64,000 bases of DNA from Chrysophaeum taylorii (taxonomy: Eukaryota; Sar; Pelagophyceae; Pelagomonadales; Pelagomonadaceae). Of the stretch, positions 1 through 11,800 are shown one piece after another. A program made the position numbers and the translations under genes. Below the pieces are notes generated by a model, which saw only the letters and a list, made by a program, of their open reading frames with translations, ran no database searches and had not been told where the DNA came from. The stretch covers positions 1-64,000 of the forward strand of contig JAQMWT010000677.1 of NCBI GenBank assembly GCA_029834535.1. The letters run 5' to 3'. Each line of letters opens with the position of its first letter. Position 1 is the first letter of the stretch.

Positions 1-35
1 CAAAGTGAAAACAACAGAAGAAGACGAAGAAGAGC

Positions 36-1358
36 ATGTTCAGCCTCGTCGCTATCCTGTTCGCCGGCCGCGTCGCCGGCCACGGCTACCTGTTCGAGCC
101 CAAGTCACGACAGCGGCAAGCGCTCGACGCTAGGTCGGACTGGTGTCCCCACTGCGTGCTCGCGGCCCCCATGCTGGCCGATGTGCCGGGCTCCGAGACA
201 CGGTCGTGGCCCGGGAATCAAGCCTTCGCCGAGCCCGGTACCGCACCGTCCGTCGGGTACCTGATGAATGGCGTCACCCCGTTCGGCGTTTGCGGGACCC
301 AAAAGCAAGGCACCAACGACTACAACTACCCCGACCCCGACGGCAAGTGGGGCACTACGATCGTCGAGACCTACAAGGCGGGCGAGGCGTTCGAAGTTTC
401 GTGGTGTGCCAACGCTGACCACGGCGGCGTCTATAGCTACCGCTTGTGCAACGACCCGTCGATCATCGCCAAATTCCTCGCCGACGAGCCAATGTCCTCG
501 GAAGAACAGGAGGAGGCCGAGGAATGTTTCCAGCGCACCGTGCTGCGGTGCGACGACGCCGACGGCAACGACTGCTCGATCCAGCCCGACTGCCGTGCAG
601 ACTGGGGTTGCGCGGCAGATCCAGGCAAGTACTTCCACTGCGGCCTGGGGTCGGGCCACGCGTGCGCGGCACCGGACGCCGACACGTGCGAGAGCGGTCG
701 CCTCGTCAAGGACAAGGTCGTGATCCCGGTCGAGTGGCCCGAGGGGCCGACCGTTCTCACGTGGCGCTGGGACTCGCACAAAACCACGGAGGTCTTCGCG
801 GCCTGCGCGGACATCTACGTCGAGGAGGGTGAGTTCCAGCCGACGGCAACACCGGCGACTCCCCGGCCCACGACGTCGCCCAAGCCAACCGTCGCCGCCA
901 CGGCCGAGCCCACGAAGAAGCCGACCGAGCAATCCGGCGGTCGCTGCTGTTGGTGGTCGAGTGCGATCGACTGGTGCGCCGAGGGCGCGTGCCCCAACGC
1001 GAGCGAGGACGAGAACGGCTGCGCCGCGAGCGAGGAGGCCTGTCTTAGGTGCTCTTCGGCCGCGACCTTCTGCCCGCACGGCGGCGCGTCAAGCGGCACT
1101 CCCGCCCCGACGCCAAGACCCACGCCCGCGCCGACACCCAGACCCACCAGATCCCCGACGCCCGCTCCGACCCCCAGGCCCACGGGCTACCCGATCCCCG
1201 AGCCGACCAACGCCCGCGTCGTGGCGGGCCCCGACGCCGACCCACACTGCTGCTTTCTCGGCGAGTGTGGGGCCTGCGCGGCGCCGGTCTTCGCCGACTA
1301 CCATTGCGGGGAGTCCGCCTCCGAGTGCGCAGCGTGCGCCGGCATCTACTGCGACTGA
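36..1358 (+). CDS. Secreted LPMO-like protein (chitin-binding type-4 fold) with Cys-rich C-terminal modules
   Basis: The predicted product has 440 residues. A signal peptide of about 15 residues ends at VAG, so the mature protein would start with His-Gly-Tyr-Leu, the N-terminal histidine of a copper histidine brace. A second conserved histidine lies in CANADHGGVYSY (about residue 129), and WRWDSHKTTEVFAACADIYV (about 245-265) matches the C-terminal core of the LPMO/chitin-binding type-4 family, nearest in style to AA10/AA15. These enzymes oxidatively cleave polysaccharides such as chitin or cellulose outside the cell. A Thr/Pro/Lys-rich linker follows, then a Cys-rich module (about 305-350), a second Pro-rich linker and another Cys-rich module (about 405-440) with a CCxxxC...CxxC pattern, possibly carbohydrate-binding. 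Activity and substrate are inferred from the family. Confidence 0.82.
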   Translation: MFSLVAILFAGRVAGHGYLFEPKSRQRQALDARSDWCPHCVLAAPMLADVPGSETRSWPGNQAFAEPGTAPSVGYLMNGVTPFGVCGTQKQGTNDYNYPDPDGKWGTTIVETYKAGEAFEVSWCANADHGGVYSYRLCNDPSIIAKFLADEPMSSEEQEEAEECFQRTVLRCDDADGNDCSIQPDCRADWGCAADPGKYFHCGLGSGHACAAPDADTCESGRLVKDKVVIPVEWPEGPTVLTWRWDSHKTTEVFAACADIYVEEGEFQPTATPATPRPTTSPKPTVAATAEPTKKPTEQSGGRCCWWSSAIDWCAEGACPNASEDENGCAASEEACLRCSSAATFCPHGGASSGTPAPTPRPTPAPTPRPTRSPTPAPTPRPTGYPIPEPTNARVVAGPDADPHCCFLGECGACAAPVFADYHCGESASECAACAGIYCD

Positions 1359-1613
1359 GACGGCGTCATTTACATGACGAAGCAAGGACGAGAGCTTGCT
1401 CAAGCCCCCGCCAACTAATCTCGCACCAGGGCAGTCTTTGAGACGTCACCGGCCGGACTGGTCATGAGCACTCAGCCGGGCATATGCCCTATTCCAGGAA
1501 GCTAAAAGTTTTGGATCTACTGCTGGCTGGGAGCACGGTGGCACCCTCGTGGATTTGAGTTGTGTTTCTGGCGTGGACGCTGGCGTTTTGTTGCGATGTC
1601 GGGCAAAGCGATA
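1359..1613. other. Short intergenic stretch downstream of the LPMO-like gene
   Basis: I see no gene here. It separates the secreted-protein gene from the LINE remnant that starts near 1614. Confidence 0.4.
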
Positions 1614-2661
1614 TCAGATCAGCGAGACCCGTTTTAACTCATTAATTAGCCAGAGGCAAGCCCAATGCATGGGGCGTAGGCTAATCCCAGCTCTGTGGCG
1701 CGTGGGATCAGAGTTACTGGGCGATGATATCGGGGTAGAAAGGGGGATTACGGACGAGTCGAGTTTTCGTCGCAATTTTTTGTCACGGTTTTGAGCGAGG
1801 GAGTACGACGTGACTGTCAGAATGTTGATTTGCGGAGTGCCTTCTTGAGACCACGGCCGTACGTGAACTCTGGGGACCCGCAGGGACGCTTGGATGAGCA
1901 TCTTCCGATGGAGGCGATTCCATGGCATGCGAGCAGCGTGGCCTGCCCAGCGAAGTTGGCGGCCGGAGATGTAGATGTCGATAGCTTCCAGGGCGATGCG
2001 CTGAAGGAGGGTTCAAAATTCGATATGATTTTGCCAGGTCGGGCGACGTGTAACGCGGCACATCGCGCGTGCGCACTGTGCATGAAATTATCGTAGGCGA
2101 TTGTAGACAACCTCGGTTAGGCACCATGATTCCGCACCGCGAAGGAGGATGGCGAGGATGAGACCGACGTAGACAGTTCGTATGGCTCGGGCAGAGACAG
2201 TTTCTCGAGACGCATCTCGAGGCAAAAACGTAGTGACGGAGCGCACCGAAAACCGCTGCCGCCTTTTATAGGCGAGAGTCAACGTCCTCAGAGTAACTGC
2301 AGTTGCGAGAGAGTACCGAGCCCAGGTGTTTGAATTTTGCCACAACGGGGATGTGGCGGCCGTCACCTACGTCTAAGTCGGAGAGGTCGGCACCATCATA
2401 GGTTGTCGGGTCACTGTAGAGAATGCCTGGCTTGGCGACGAACGACAGTATCTCGGATTTCGACTCTTTCCCTGTTTGGCGGTCACCCGTGTGGACTTCC
2501 ATACCCCATCTGGCAAATTGCCGTATGAGACGGGTCGTCTCCTCATTCACAGACCTATTTTCATCCCTGCAGAATGCACCGATTCGGTTCGTGTCGCCTT
2601 TCGAATCAAGAGGGGGGGTGGCGTATTGAGAGCAGGTTGGTTCTCTATGGACCTGCTTCAA
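1614..2661 (-). mobile_element. Decayed 3' part of a non-LTR retrotransposon (LINE A)
   Basis: On the minus strand several overlapping frames encode the end of a LINE reverse transcriptase. They show the segment FKHLGSVLSRNCSYSEDVDS (about 2300), then YVGLILAILLRGAESWCLTE (about 2130), which is the typical region after the RT palm. Frame changes interrupt the reading frame, so it is dead. The same order of segments occurs at 58009-58900, clearly the same family. The 3' terminal part (about 1614-1800) also matches loose tails at 62930-63065 and near 30870-30915. Orientation and family type are well supported; the clade (RTE/CR1-like) is not resolved. Confidence 0.8.
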
Positions 2662-2699
2662 GGTCGGCGCTCCGGTGAAGGGCTCTGAATCAGATACCC

Positions 2700-3100
2700 C
2701 CCCTATTTGCCACTCAAGCCTACGCTCCTCTTCTTCAACTCATTTTCACTTTCCTGTCGTTGCTATCCCATCTCTTTGCCAGCTTTTCTGTGTCCTCATT
2801 CCCCTGTCCACAGGATTCTGAAGTGCAGTGGTAAAAGAACGGAAGAACCATCCCGCCTCACCGCGTGAGTCTAGCAAGTTAGGTTCAGAGAACAAGGTTT
2901 GTTCTCCTAGGCTCAGCACACGATAGACGACACGTAGGTGAACACCTAACTTTTCCAGCGGAAATTTAATAATTATTCCGGGTGAATGTGTTTCTGCCCT
3001 TATGTCATGTAGATTTACGGACTCAACCCAAGTGAATTCGAAAATGCTGTGAATGCAAATGCTATGAATTCAAACTCAGTAAACCGTTCCCGAACGTATT
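2700..3100. other. Unassigned sequence between two LINE fragments
   Basis: This is AT-richer than the gene-bearing parts of the window. I recognise no gene, RNA or clear repeat. Confidence 0.4.
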
Positions 3101-3123
3101 CCCCCGAGGGCAGTCGTCGCCAG

Positions 3124-4110
3124 GTGCGGATGGCGGGCGTGGTTTTTAGTTGCTCGTGCAAGGGAACAAGCCAGTCGCTCGATGGGTGCTTCAAGGCGCT
3201 CTATGCGAGGCTACCGAACTTGGACGTGTCGGTGCTCGAGAACATCGATCAGCTGCCAGCTCGACAGAAGCTCGGGACCCTGCCGACCAAAGAGAAAAAA
3301 GAGCAGATTCCGTCGATTCTTAACATCAAAGAAGCTGGCGCGCCGGGCGTGCTCGCAGATATGCCGACGGTGAACGCCAGCGACACCCACACTTCTACGA
3401 CGGGCTTCGTTAGAATGAGGTTCGACTGACTGATTGGAACGTGTGTCTTCTCGGTACCGGCTCGAAGTAGGGCGGCCTCTCGCTGCGCGAAACAGCGACG
3501 GCATCATGATACTCGATGTGCCACAGAATATCGTGCTGAACGTTTCGACTAGGCGTGGTCGGCGAGGCGCTCGCCCACGCTTCCCAAGTTCGGTAGTGTG
3601 CCGCTGCAACTCGTTCGGTTCACCAGCCGAATATGTCCTGCTGCGATGATTCATGCTTAAGTCCGCTTCTCCGTCGATTCCATCATTGGTGTCAAACAAG
3701 ACGACGTACTCGGCATGCTGCTCTTCTTGCAGGCTGAAAACGTTGATAATGTCATGACGGTGCCGCTATGACGGTCATGTCTTCGCGTGCCGAACAAGTA
3801 TGGACTTGTTTGAACTCGCTTGCCGACTGTGCATGCGGGACGAGACAAAGTCTGCGGGACAGGGCAGAGTCTGCCATATCACCATCTCGAGACGCATGCG
3901 GACGACGCGGCGCTGCTTTACGGTAGCAAGCAGGAAATCGTTACGCAGGCACCACCACGTCGCAAGGTGTGGAGCATGCAAGTGCACGCTGGCGCCCCCG
4001 CATTAGGAACGCGATGGCGGCGTCCGCGACGCCGATACTCTGGATCCGTTGCCGTAGAAAACGGCCGCTCCCCGCTCGACCGCATCTTCAGCATCGGACA
4101 TAGCAACGAC
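3124..4110 (+). mobile_element. Decayed reverse-transcriptase domain of a second LINE (LINE B)
   Basis: On the plus strand, in shifting frames, pieces of a LINE RT appear in the right order. First is the pre-palm segment with ENIDQLPARQKLGTLPT (about 3235-3290). Next is SDGIMILDVPQNIV (about 3495-3540), equivalent to the YRGI-LLDV-GKI block. Then comes IIGVKQDDVLGMLLF (about 3680-3725), equivalent to GVRQGDVLSPLLF. Last is THADDAALLYGSKQEI (about 3890-3940), the YADD catalytic box with Tyr replaced by His. The frames are broken and the catalytic Tyr is gone, so the element is inactive. It differs in sequence and orientation from the neighbouring LINE A and appears to be a separate lineage. 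Confidence 0.72.
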
Positions 4111-4719
4111 GGTTGTAGCAGTAAAAATATGGGTGGCTTCTCCGGATCTGCCTGATTGCCTATATACCATTTTCGCTACTTGAAGATCAGGCTGTCACGA
4201 CGGTGCCTGGTACGTGCCCTCATCCAATCCGCGAATCTCCTGCTGAGTGAGCGCTGCGCTACTGAAAGCGGTCACCGACAGTACCAAAAAGACGGAGGAT
4301 CAATGGTCGTCTCTAGCTAGCTGCAATCGAAAAAAAATTAGGCGACCAAGGCTAAAACCGAGCTCGCGCGCCACTATGATGCACCGCATCACTGGGTAGT
4401 AAGGTGGCTAACACCACAAACGCCGGAAGCACGAAGTCAACTATGCGGACGAGTTTCAAATGCACGGGTCGGACATGGGGTGGGACGCGACCAAGCTCGA
4501 ACCAACAAGAGTACAACAATATCCGCCAGGCGCACCGCCAAGAAGCAGAAGACCGCTCTCGACAGGCCTCACCAACGTTGGCATCAGGTCAACCTCCGAG
4601 CCTGCCCCTCCTATTCCAACGACGCACCCGGCGCCGGAATAGCCTCCGACCGCCGGAGTGCTCGACGCGGTCTAGGCGTCGCCGCCATCTCCTCCCCCAC
4701 TCGGTTGTAGGCCAAGGTG
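4111..4719. other. Unassigned repeat-island sequence
   Basis: Only short open frames with no recognisable domain lie here. It separates the LINE B relic from the Helitron helicase fragment and is probably transposon-derived. Confidence 0.35.
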
Positions 4720-4990
4720 GTCCTTACTACTTATCGACAGATGTTTGTCTGTCTGTTTGTCTGTTTGTTTGTCCCCCGATTTAGGGTAAGGATCAGGTAG
4801 GCGCGCGAGCCAGGCAGTGATCCTCCAAGCCGTCTACGGCGACCTCGCAGACTGTTTCCACGACCCGCGGCGGCTCTTTCAGCGCGCCATTCTCACGCCC
4901 CGTCGAAACGATGTTGTCGATGCTGACAACGCGCGCATGAATGACCGCGGCCTTTTTTTCCCGGAGACGAGGCGTCGGAGTTCTTTTCGG
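4720..4990 (+). mobile_element. Helitron/Pif1 helicase fragment, copy 1
   Basis: The translated stretch AVYGDLADCFHDPRRLFQRA followed by ILTPRRNDVVDADNA (about 4823-4935) matches the Pif1-type helicase block of Helitron transposons (pattern: Y-DL-x-Y-x-(D/N)P-x-x-L-x-x-RAIL-P-N-x-x-V-x-x-x-N). It is preceded at 4741-4775 by a TGTC/TTTG-rich simple tract. The same tract plus the same protein segment occur at 15300-15560 on the opposite strand. This copy is cut off shortly after the block, about 100 bp upstream of the cyclophilin gene. It is a fragment, not a functional helicase. Confidence 0.75.
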
Positions 4991-5127
4991 CCGACTATCG
5001 GCCGACTAGGTTGGGTCGGAAGCCGACGCCTCGCTCTTTACAGTAGAGTAAACACAAAGGTTAGATGATGAGCTGTTTAGACAAGGTGGTTAGCGTTGGG
5101 TCGCAATTTGAGTTGAAGGGCTTTGCA

Positions 5128-5724
5128 ATGTTTCTGTTAGTTTGTTCACTGTCGACCGCCCTGGATATGTCGCGCGCCTCGGTGCTGCGCGTGCCCGCCG
5201 CTTTCGCGACGGTGTCGTCGAACACGATAAAACTCGAGACGAGCGCGGGCGACATTGTGATCGAGCTGCGGCCAGATTGGGCGCCTCTTGGCGTTGAGCG
5301 GTTCTCGAGCCTCGTCGAGGAGGGTTTCTACGACGAGGCGCGGTTCTTCCGCGTCATTCCGGGCTTTATCGCCCAGTTTGGACTGTCGCGCGATCCTAAG
5401 TTGAACGCGAAGTATCGCTCAGCTAATCTCGTCGACGATCCGGTCAAAGTGTCCAACACGAAGGGCACGCTGGTGTTCGCGACCGCTGGACGGAACACGC
5501 GAACTTCGCAGATGTTCATCAACTTCGCAGACAACACGTTTTTGGACCGGCAGGGGTTTGCGCCCATCGGCCGCGTCCTCGAGGGTATGGACGTGGCGGA
5601 AAAATTGTCGGCGAAATATGGCGAAAAACCAGACCAGCGCCAGATCACGCAGCAGGGCAACGCCTACCTCGAAACGTACTTTCCCGACCTCGACTACATC
5701 AAGAAGGCATCCTTCCTTCCCTAG
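5128..5724 (+). CDS. Secreted/lumenal cyclophilin-type peptidyl-prolyl cis-trans isomerase
   Basis: From the methionine at 5128 the product has 198 residues and opens with a hydrophobic signal-like segment ([15 protein letters not shown]). The frame is open back to an ATG at 5065, but that start would bury the signal peptide, so I prefer 5128. The cyclophilin core follows: [13 protein letters not shown] (about 90-102), the [17 protein letters not shown] block (about 135-152) and [13 protein letters not shown] (about 156-168). These enzymes catalyse proline isomerisation during protein folding. The size is that of a single-domain cyclophilin with leader, and it would act in the ER or another signal-peptide-dependent compartment. 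Its 3' end lies 82 bp from the 3' end of the giant formin (tail to tail). Confidence 0.88.
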   Translation: MFLLVCSLSTALDMSRASVLRVPAAFATVSSNTIKLETSAGDIVIELRPDWAPLGVERFSSLVEEGFYDEARFFRVIPGFIAQFGLSRDPKLNAKYRSANLVDDPVKVSNTKGTLVFATAGRNTRTSQMFINFADNTFLDRQGFAPIGRVLEGMDVAEKLSAKYGEKPDQRQITQQGNAYLETYFPDLDYIKKASFLP

Positions 5725-5806
5725 GATGTTTGTGATTACGATGATGAATATGAGGACACGCTATTTCTATTTCCTCCTAGATATCTATACGTGATGATGA
5801 TGATGA

Positions 5807-8800
5807 TTAGGCACCACCACCACCTTTTCTCATCTTCTGGGCGATCTCCTCGGGCGAGGCGTCGCGCTCCTTGGCAAAGTGGTCGAAGAGGTCGTCGGTC
5901 GGCGTCGTGGGCGGCGGGGCGCCGGGGGGCGGCTTGCGCGGCGTCGCGTCGGAGGAGGCGGCCTGGCCGGCGGCCTCCTTCTCGCGGCGGGCCTTCTCCT
6001 TTTCCTCCTTTTCCCGTTTTTTCTTGGCCTTCTTCTCGGCCGCGAGGCGTTTTTGCTCTTCCTTGGCGGCCTTGTCGGCGAGCTTCTTGTTGATGACCCT
6101 CGCCTTCTCGACGTCCTCGACGAAGTTCGACCATATCGCGAAGAACGCTTGGATCGGGCAACTGTCGCCGTCTTTGGCCTGGCCGCCGTACCTGCGCGTG
6201 CAGCCGCGTCGTCCGAAATGATGGTGGCGCCAAGGCGGCCGAAGAAAACACGCACTTTTCGGCGATGGTCTCGACGGACTTGCGGATTGTTGCGAGGTCG
6301 TCGCTGCAGATCTTGAGCCTGCGGCGAGCGTCTTCCGCAAACGGCTGGAGCTTGGCGACGAAAGGCTGCGCGAACTCGTCGGCGAGCTTGCCGGAGCCAG
6401 TCGCGAGCTCGTCCTCGACGTTTGTCTTGATGGCGTCGTCGAGATTCTTGAAGTCGCCGTCGATCTGCTCGAGGTTGACCGCTTGGGCATCCTTTATTTT
6501 GCTGAGTTCGGTTGTGACGAGCGCTTCCGCGCGATCGTTGCCGATCTGCTCGACGAAAAAGTTGACGAGCGTGCCCTTTTGGGGGTTGGACGAGTACTTG
6601 ACTGTCGCGAGTTTTGTCAGCGTGTCGGGCCGGAAGCCGGCCGCCTCACCGCGCGCCTTGTTTCCCAGATTCATGCGGTTGCCGGCTTTGAGCGCGAGGC
6701 GATAGATGTCCAGCAATACCGACCCGGGATCGCTCGCCTTGCGCAATTGTTCCTCGCCCAGCCGCACGGCGCGCGCCGACTTGAGGATGTCGCCCAGGAG
6801 CTCCTCGAACGTCCGCATCTCCAGGAGCGCCTTCAACCTTTCGACGAGACGCGGCACGGTGCCGATCGTCACGAAGAAACACTCCGCCGGGGCGAGCTTC
6901 TCCTGGACGCAAAACTCGACGCCGCCATTCGACTTGCAGTAGTCCGTCACCTTGTTGTACTCATCGGTCGTCGGCACGAGGTTAAGCCACTTCTGCACTC
7001 CGCCCGCGTCGCCGAGGTCCTCGAGCTTCTTCTCGTCGAGCGAGATTAAGCACCGACGCACCTCGTCGTGCGGCAGCTTAATGCGCCCGAGGCCGATCAT
7101 GATCGCCTGGTTTCGCTTCCCGTCGAGCAGCGACACCTTTTCGACCTTTTTCTTCTTCGCGACTTTCTTCTTCCCGCTCTTGGCCTTGAGCACCGACGGG
7201 TCGCAAAAACCAGCCTCGAGCGCCTTGATCATGGGATCCTCGTCGTCCTTCTTCGTTTCCTGGGCGGGGGCGGCCCCGCCCTTGGCCGCGATCGCCGCCA
7301 TGAGCGGGTTGGCAGGTGGCTTGGGCTTGGGCGCCGCTGCCGGCGACGCCTTCGCGAGCGCCTCCCAGACCGTTGCCGCTATCTCGTCAGGTTTCATCTT
7401 GGACCAGAAGAGGCCCTTCATTTTTACGAGCGTCGGACCGCTCGCCTTCTTTTTGGCGCTCTTCTTACCACCGACACCCGCCTTGAACTTCTTTGGGAGC
7501 GGTTTCTCGGGATCGCAGTCGAGGATCGCCGGATCGACACCCTCGGCTTTCATCTTGCACTCGACGGCCCCGCGCGGCAGGTGCATTTTCAGCATCTTGA
7601 AGTACTTGGCGTACTTGGGATCGTCCTTGAGCGGCGGACCGTCGCCGTCGTCGTCGTCGTCGCCGTCGGGATACGGCTGGTTTGGATCCATGTCGAGGAT
7701 CTTCGGATCGACGCCTTCGGCTCGCATCTTGCACTCGACGGCGCCGCGGGGAAGGTGCATGGCAAGCATTTTGAAGTATTTTTTAAATCGAGGGTCGTCC
7801 TTGAGCGGTGGACCCTTCTTCTTTTTCTTCTTGGGTTTCGGATACGGCTTGTTCGGGTCCATGTCGAGGATCTTGGGGTCTACGCCCTCCGCTTGCATCT
7901 TGATCTCGACGGCGCCGCGAGGCAAGTGCATGGCAAGCATCTTGAAGTACTTCTTGAAGCGCGGATCGTCTTTGAGCGGCGGCCCTTCGTCCTCGTCCGA
8001 CGAGTCCGACTCCTCGCCGGGTAGGGGCTTGTTGGGGTCGTAATCGAGGATCTTGGGGTCCACGCCCTCGGCATGCATCTTTATCTCGACGGCACCGCGC
8101 GGCAGGTGCATGGCAAGCATCTTGAAATATTTCTTGAACCGCGGGTCGTCCTTGAGCGGCGGACGTTGCTTCTTCACCTTCTTCTTCCCACCCGCCGACG
8201 GCGCTACCTCTTCGGGCGGAGGTGCGAGCTGGATCGTTGGCAGCGCCGGGGTTTTGTCGAGACCATAGTCGTGGAGCGTCTTGTTGTCCTCGAGCTGCGT
8301 GCCTTTGTATGACAGGCGCTGCTTGTCGGGCGTCAGCGATGGATCCTTCGCACAGATGAGATCCTTCAGTTTTTTGACAGTCTCCGACCGATCCTCTGCC
8401 TCGACGGTCAGCGACGCCCCCGTCATAACAATTTTCACCAAAACAACCACCGGCTCCTTCGCGCAGTCCTTGCCACACCTCTTGATGCGCTTTTCCAGCG
8501 CCTCGATGCGAGCGTCGCGTTCCGCGAGCCGCGCCGACAAGTTTCCACCGCTGCCACTTCCCGTCAGCGTACCGTCGTCGTCCCCACCGCCTATGCTCGC
8601 CTTCATTTCCAACAGCTTGTGTTTCATGTCGGCGAGCTTGCTCTGCAGTTCGAGAATCTCTGGGTCTTCGCCGCCGCCCTTGCGCTGCTCGGTCTTGGCA
8701 ATGAGCAACTCGATCTTGGCCTCGGCCTTGCTCGCGTCAGCGTGGGCGCCGTTGATGGCACGCCGAAGCGCGGCAATCTCGCCTTTGATGTGCTCTATCT

Positions 8801-11800
8801 CTGAGTCAGGGGCGCCCTGACGCCGCGCCTCGGCGAGGTCGCCCTCCTTGTGCGCCAGCTCCGTTTCGAGCATCTCGATGTACTCGGAGTGTTTGCCGCG
8901 AATCTCTTCCATCGCGCCATCGAGCTTCGCCCGCAAGTTTGTTGCAGCCGCGGTCGCGTCGAGACCGCTGCCGCCGCTTCCGCCCGCACCCCACGCATTC
9001 GCCAACGCGATCGCTTGCTCGCGTTGCTCCTTTGTCGCGTTGAGCTGTTGCGTCAATTCCAGCACGTCGACTGACGCGAGTGCCAGGCCGTCACCCGAGT
9101 TTGTAGCACCCTCGCGGGCGCTCGCAAGGTGCGGGTACTTGCTCAACGCTTCGATTTGATGTTGCTTAAGCATTTGGAGACTGCGTTGCGCGGCTGCGAT
9201 GTCTGCCTCGTTGTGCAGCCCGCCGGTCCCTATTCGATTCACGAGACGATGTTCGGCTTCTGCATGTTCCAGCTCGCCCTTACACCGCTTGATTTCCTCC
9301 TCGATGGCGGCTCGGTCGCTCGGTGTGAGAGTGGGGTCTTTGAGAAGCTCCTCGTTCTCGTGAATTGTGTGCCGGAGGTCTGCGATGTGCGCCTCGTAAT
9401 GCTCTTCGTCCGCTGCCGCCGCATCGAGTGCGAGCTTCGCCGCCGCCACCTTCTCTTTCGCTTTTTGCACCACCTCTGGAGGAGCGCCACTTTCGATTGC
9501 GCGTTGCAACTCTGCCTCGCATTCGGCGACGTGCGACTCGCACGCCTCGACGCGCGACTTGAACGTCCCTGTCTCGACTCCAGCCTGAACACTGGCCGCA
9601 CGCAGCGCGACCTTGGTGCGCGCGATCTCTTCCTTGATCTTGTTCTTCTCGGCCTCGGTCGATGCCGTTTTCAGGCTTGCCTCGAGCTTACTCAGCGTTG
9701 TTTCCAGCTGCTTCACGCGAGCCTCGCCGCCCCGCGTCACGTCGTCGCGATTGTAGCTTATCTCCCCCGTCAGGTCGTTCCGGTAAAACGTGTTGCCATC
9801 CGCGTCGATCGCAGTCGAGATGCTCGTGGCTGCCGTCAGCATTTCCTCCAGCTCCCATATCTTCTCCTTGGATCCATGTTCTTTGAGCACTTCCTCCTGC
9901 GCACGCGCGCCAGCACGCGAGCTCACAGCAGCAGAAAACCGGGACTCACCAGCGTCGAGCCCACAGCCCCAGTTTTTTCATTGACAAAATACTCATTATC
10001 CTCTTCGTCCCACTCGACGTAGATTCCAAGAGCCTCGTAGATCTGCCCCTCGAGATCCTCGATTGCGCCGTCGCCGACGCCCATAGCCGCCTCGTAGATC
10101 GTCCATCCCCACTGGCCCGTGTCGTTGTTGACGTAGTAAGTTTCGTCGGTATCCTCGTCATACTCTTCGGTAATATCGCCAAATTCCCAAAGCTGCGCTT
10201 CTAACTCGGCGACGTAATCGTCGTACTCGCCCATCGAGTTGCCAAACATCGAGACTTCCTCTCTCGTCCAGCCCATGGCACCTACGCAACACTTGAGAGA
10301 GAGACAAGTGTGATTTGGCGTACCGGTGTCGTGATTGATGAAGTATTCTTCGCCTTTGAGAGGACAGGTTGTCAGAAATGTGATCTGGTTTGACGGAGAA
10401 CTAAACGCACCATTCTCGTCGACCTCCCGGGTGATGTTCTCTTCGCCACTTTCGTATCGCGCGAGCTTGGCTTCTAATTCGGCAATTTTCTTCTCGTTCT
10501 CGCTCTGACCCGCGCCCGGAGTTGCAACCTCCTCACGCGTCCATCCAATTTTCCCGGTATCGTTGTTGACGAAGTACTGGTCACCATTCGCGTCGATGGC
10601 CGTGGTGATGTTCTCCGCTGGAGCTGGTGCTTCGATGTTTTTGCTACCCTGGCCTTTGACTGCAAGTCGCGCAAGCAACGTTGCCTCGCTGTCTGCAATC
10701 GCGCCCTCCAAGCTTGACAGCTGGTTGGTGGGCGCGCTGTGGTCGACGACCTCCTCGCGACTCCACCCCGACACTCCCGTGTTCGAGTTGTACCAGTACA
10801 AATGACCTTCCTCGTTCAGCCCGCTCACAATGCCGTCATCCATCACCGCCGATGCGGCCGCCGCCGCTGTCTCGGCCGCCTGCGCCGAGCTCGCAGCCTT
10901 CGACTCCGCAGCGGCGACAGCCTCGCGAAGCTCCTCGATTTCGAGATCCTTCGCTCGAGCCTTGTTCCTTAGTAATTCCAATTCGTCGCGTAGTTCCCTG
11001 CAAGACGTGAAATCAACTCGCAATAGTTCATCTAAGGACGCTGGAGACCATGCTGGAGTTCTTGTTCCTTGGCGCTCATCGACAACACGGTCTCGTCGTA
11101 GCACTTGGCCTTCTTTTCAACTTCGATCTGCGACTTTCGCAGCTCTGCCAAATGCATGCCGGAATTGCTCCACAGCAAGCCAATGTCGTTGTCCATCAGC
11201 GTCGCCTCCAGCTCTTCGCCTGAGAGTCGCCACGCGTAAGAACCACATGATCAGGCATGAGACTCAGAATGTCACGAGTCCAGGCACTTTGCCCGGTCAC
11301 TTCGTTCAAAAAAAACTCGTTGCCTTCGTCGTCATACTCCACAACGATGTTGTCGTGGTCGACTGTGGTGGGGTGTTTTTGCGGCCGTATTCCAGCAGCC
11401 CGCCGAATGTGTTCAACAGCCTCGCGCGCGACGCGCCACGTCTTCCCAGCGTCGTGAACCGGACACAGAAGTAGTTCGTGCAGTACCGCGACAAGATCGG
11501 GGATCGTGCCGGCTTGAGTCGCGCTCGTGATGACAAACCGGGTCAGAGCGAGGGGATTCGACGCGTCAAGTTTGTGCATTGCCTCGTTCTTCGACCACGA
11601 GTTTTTAGACTGAGCGTGCGCGTCAACGACGTCTTTGCGCGTCCAACCAGTCGCGCCCGTCGTTCTATTTAGAAAGTACGTGCTGCCACTGTCGGGATCC
11701 ACCTCTTCGGTAATGTCATCATCACCTTCCCCGTGGCCGTCGAGGAGCTCTTCTCGATGCCACGCGACAGCGCCTGCGTCACCCGACGTCTGAACAAACA

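Noticed and set aside
6192-6255. Continuous reading of the formin frame through to 5736
   Set aside because: Without splicing, the frame after EKC becomes Arg/Pro nonsense. Removing the 64-nt GTGCGT...CGCAG intron restores the FH2 end (KDGDSCPIQAFFAIWSNFVE).
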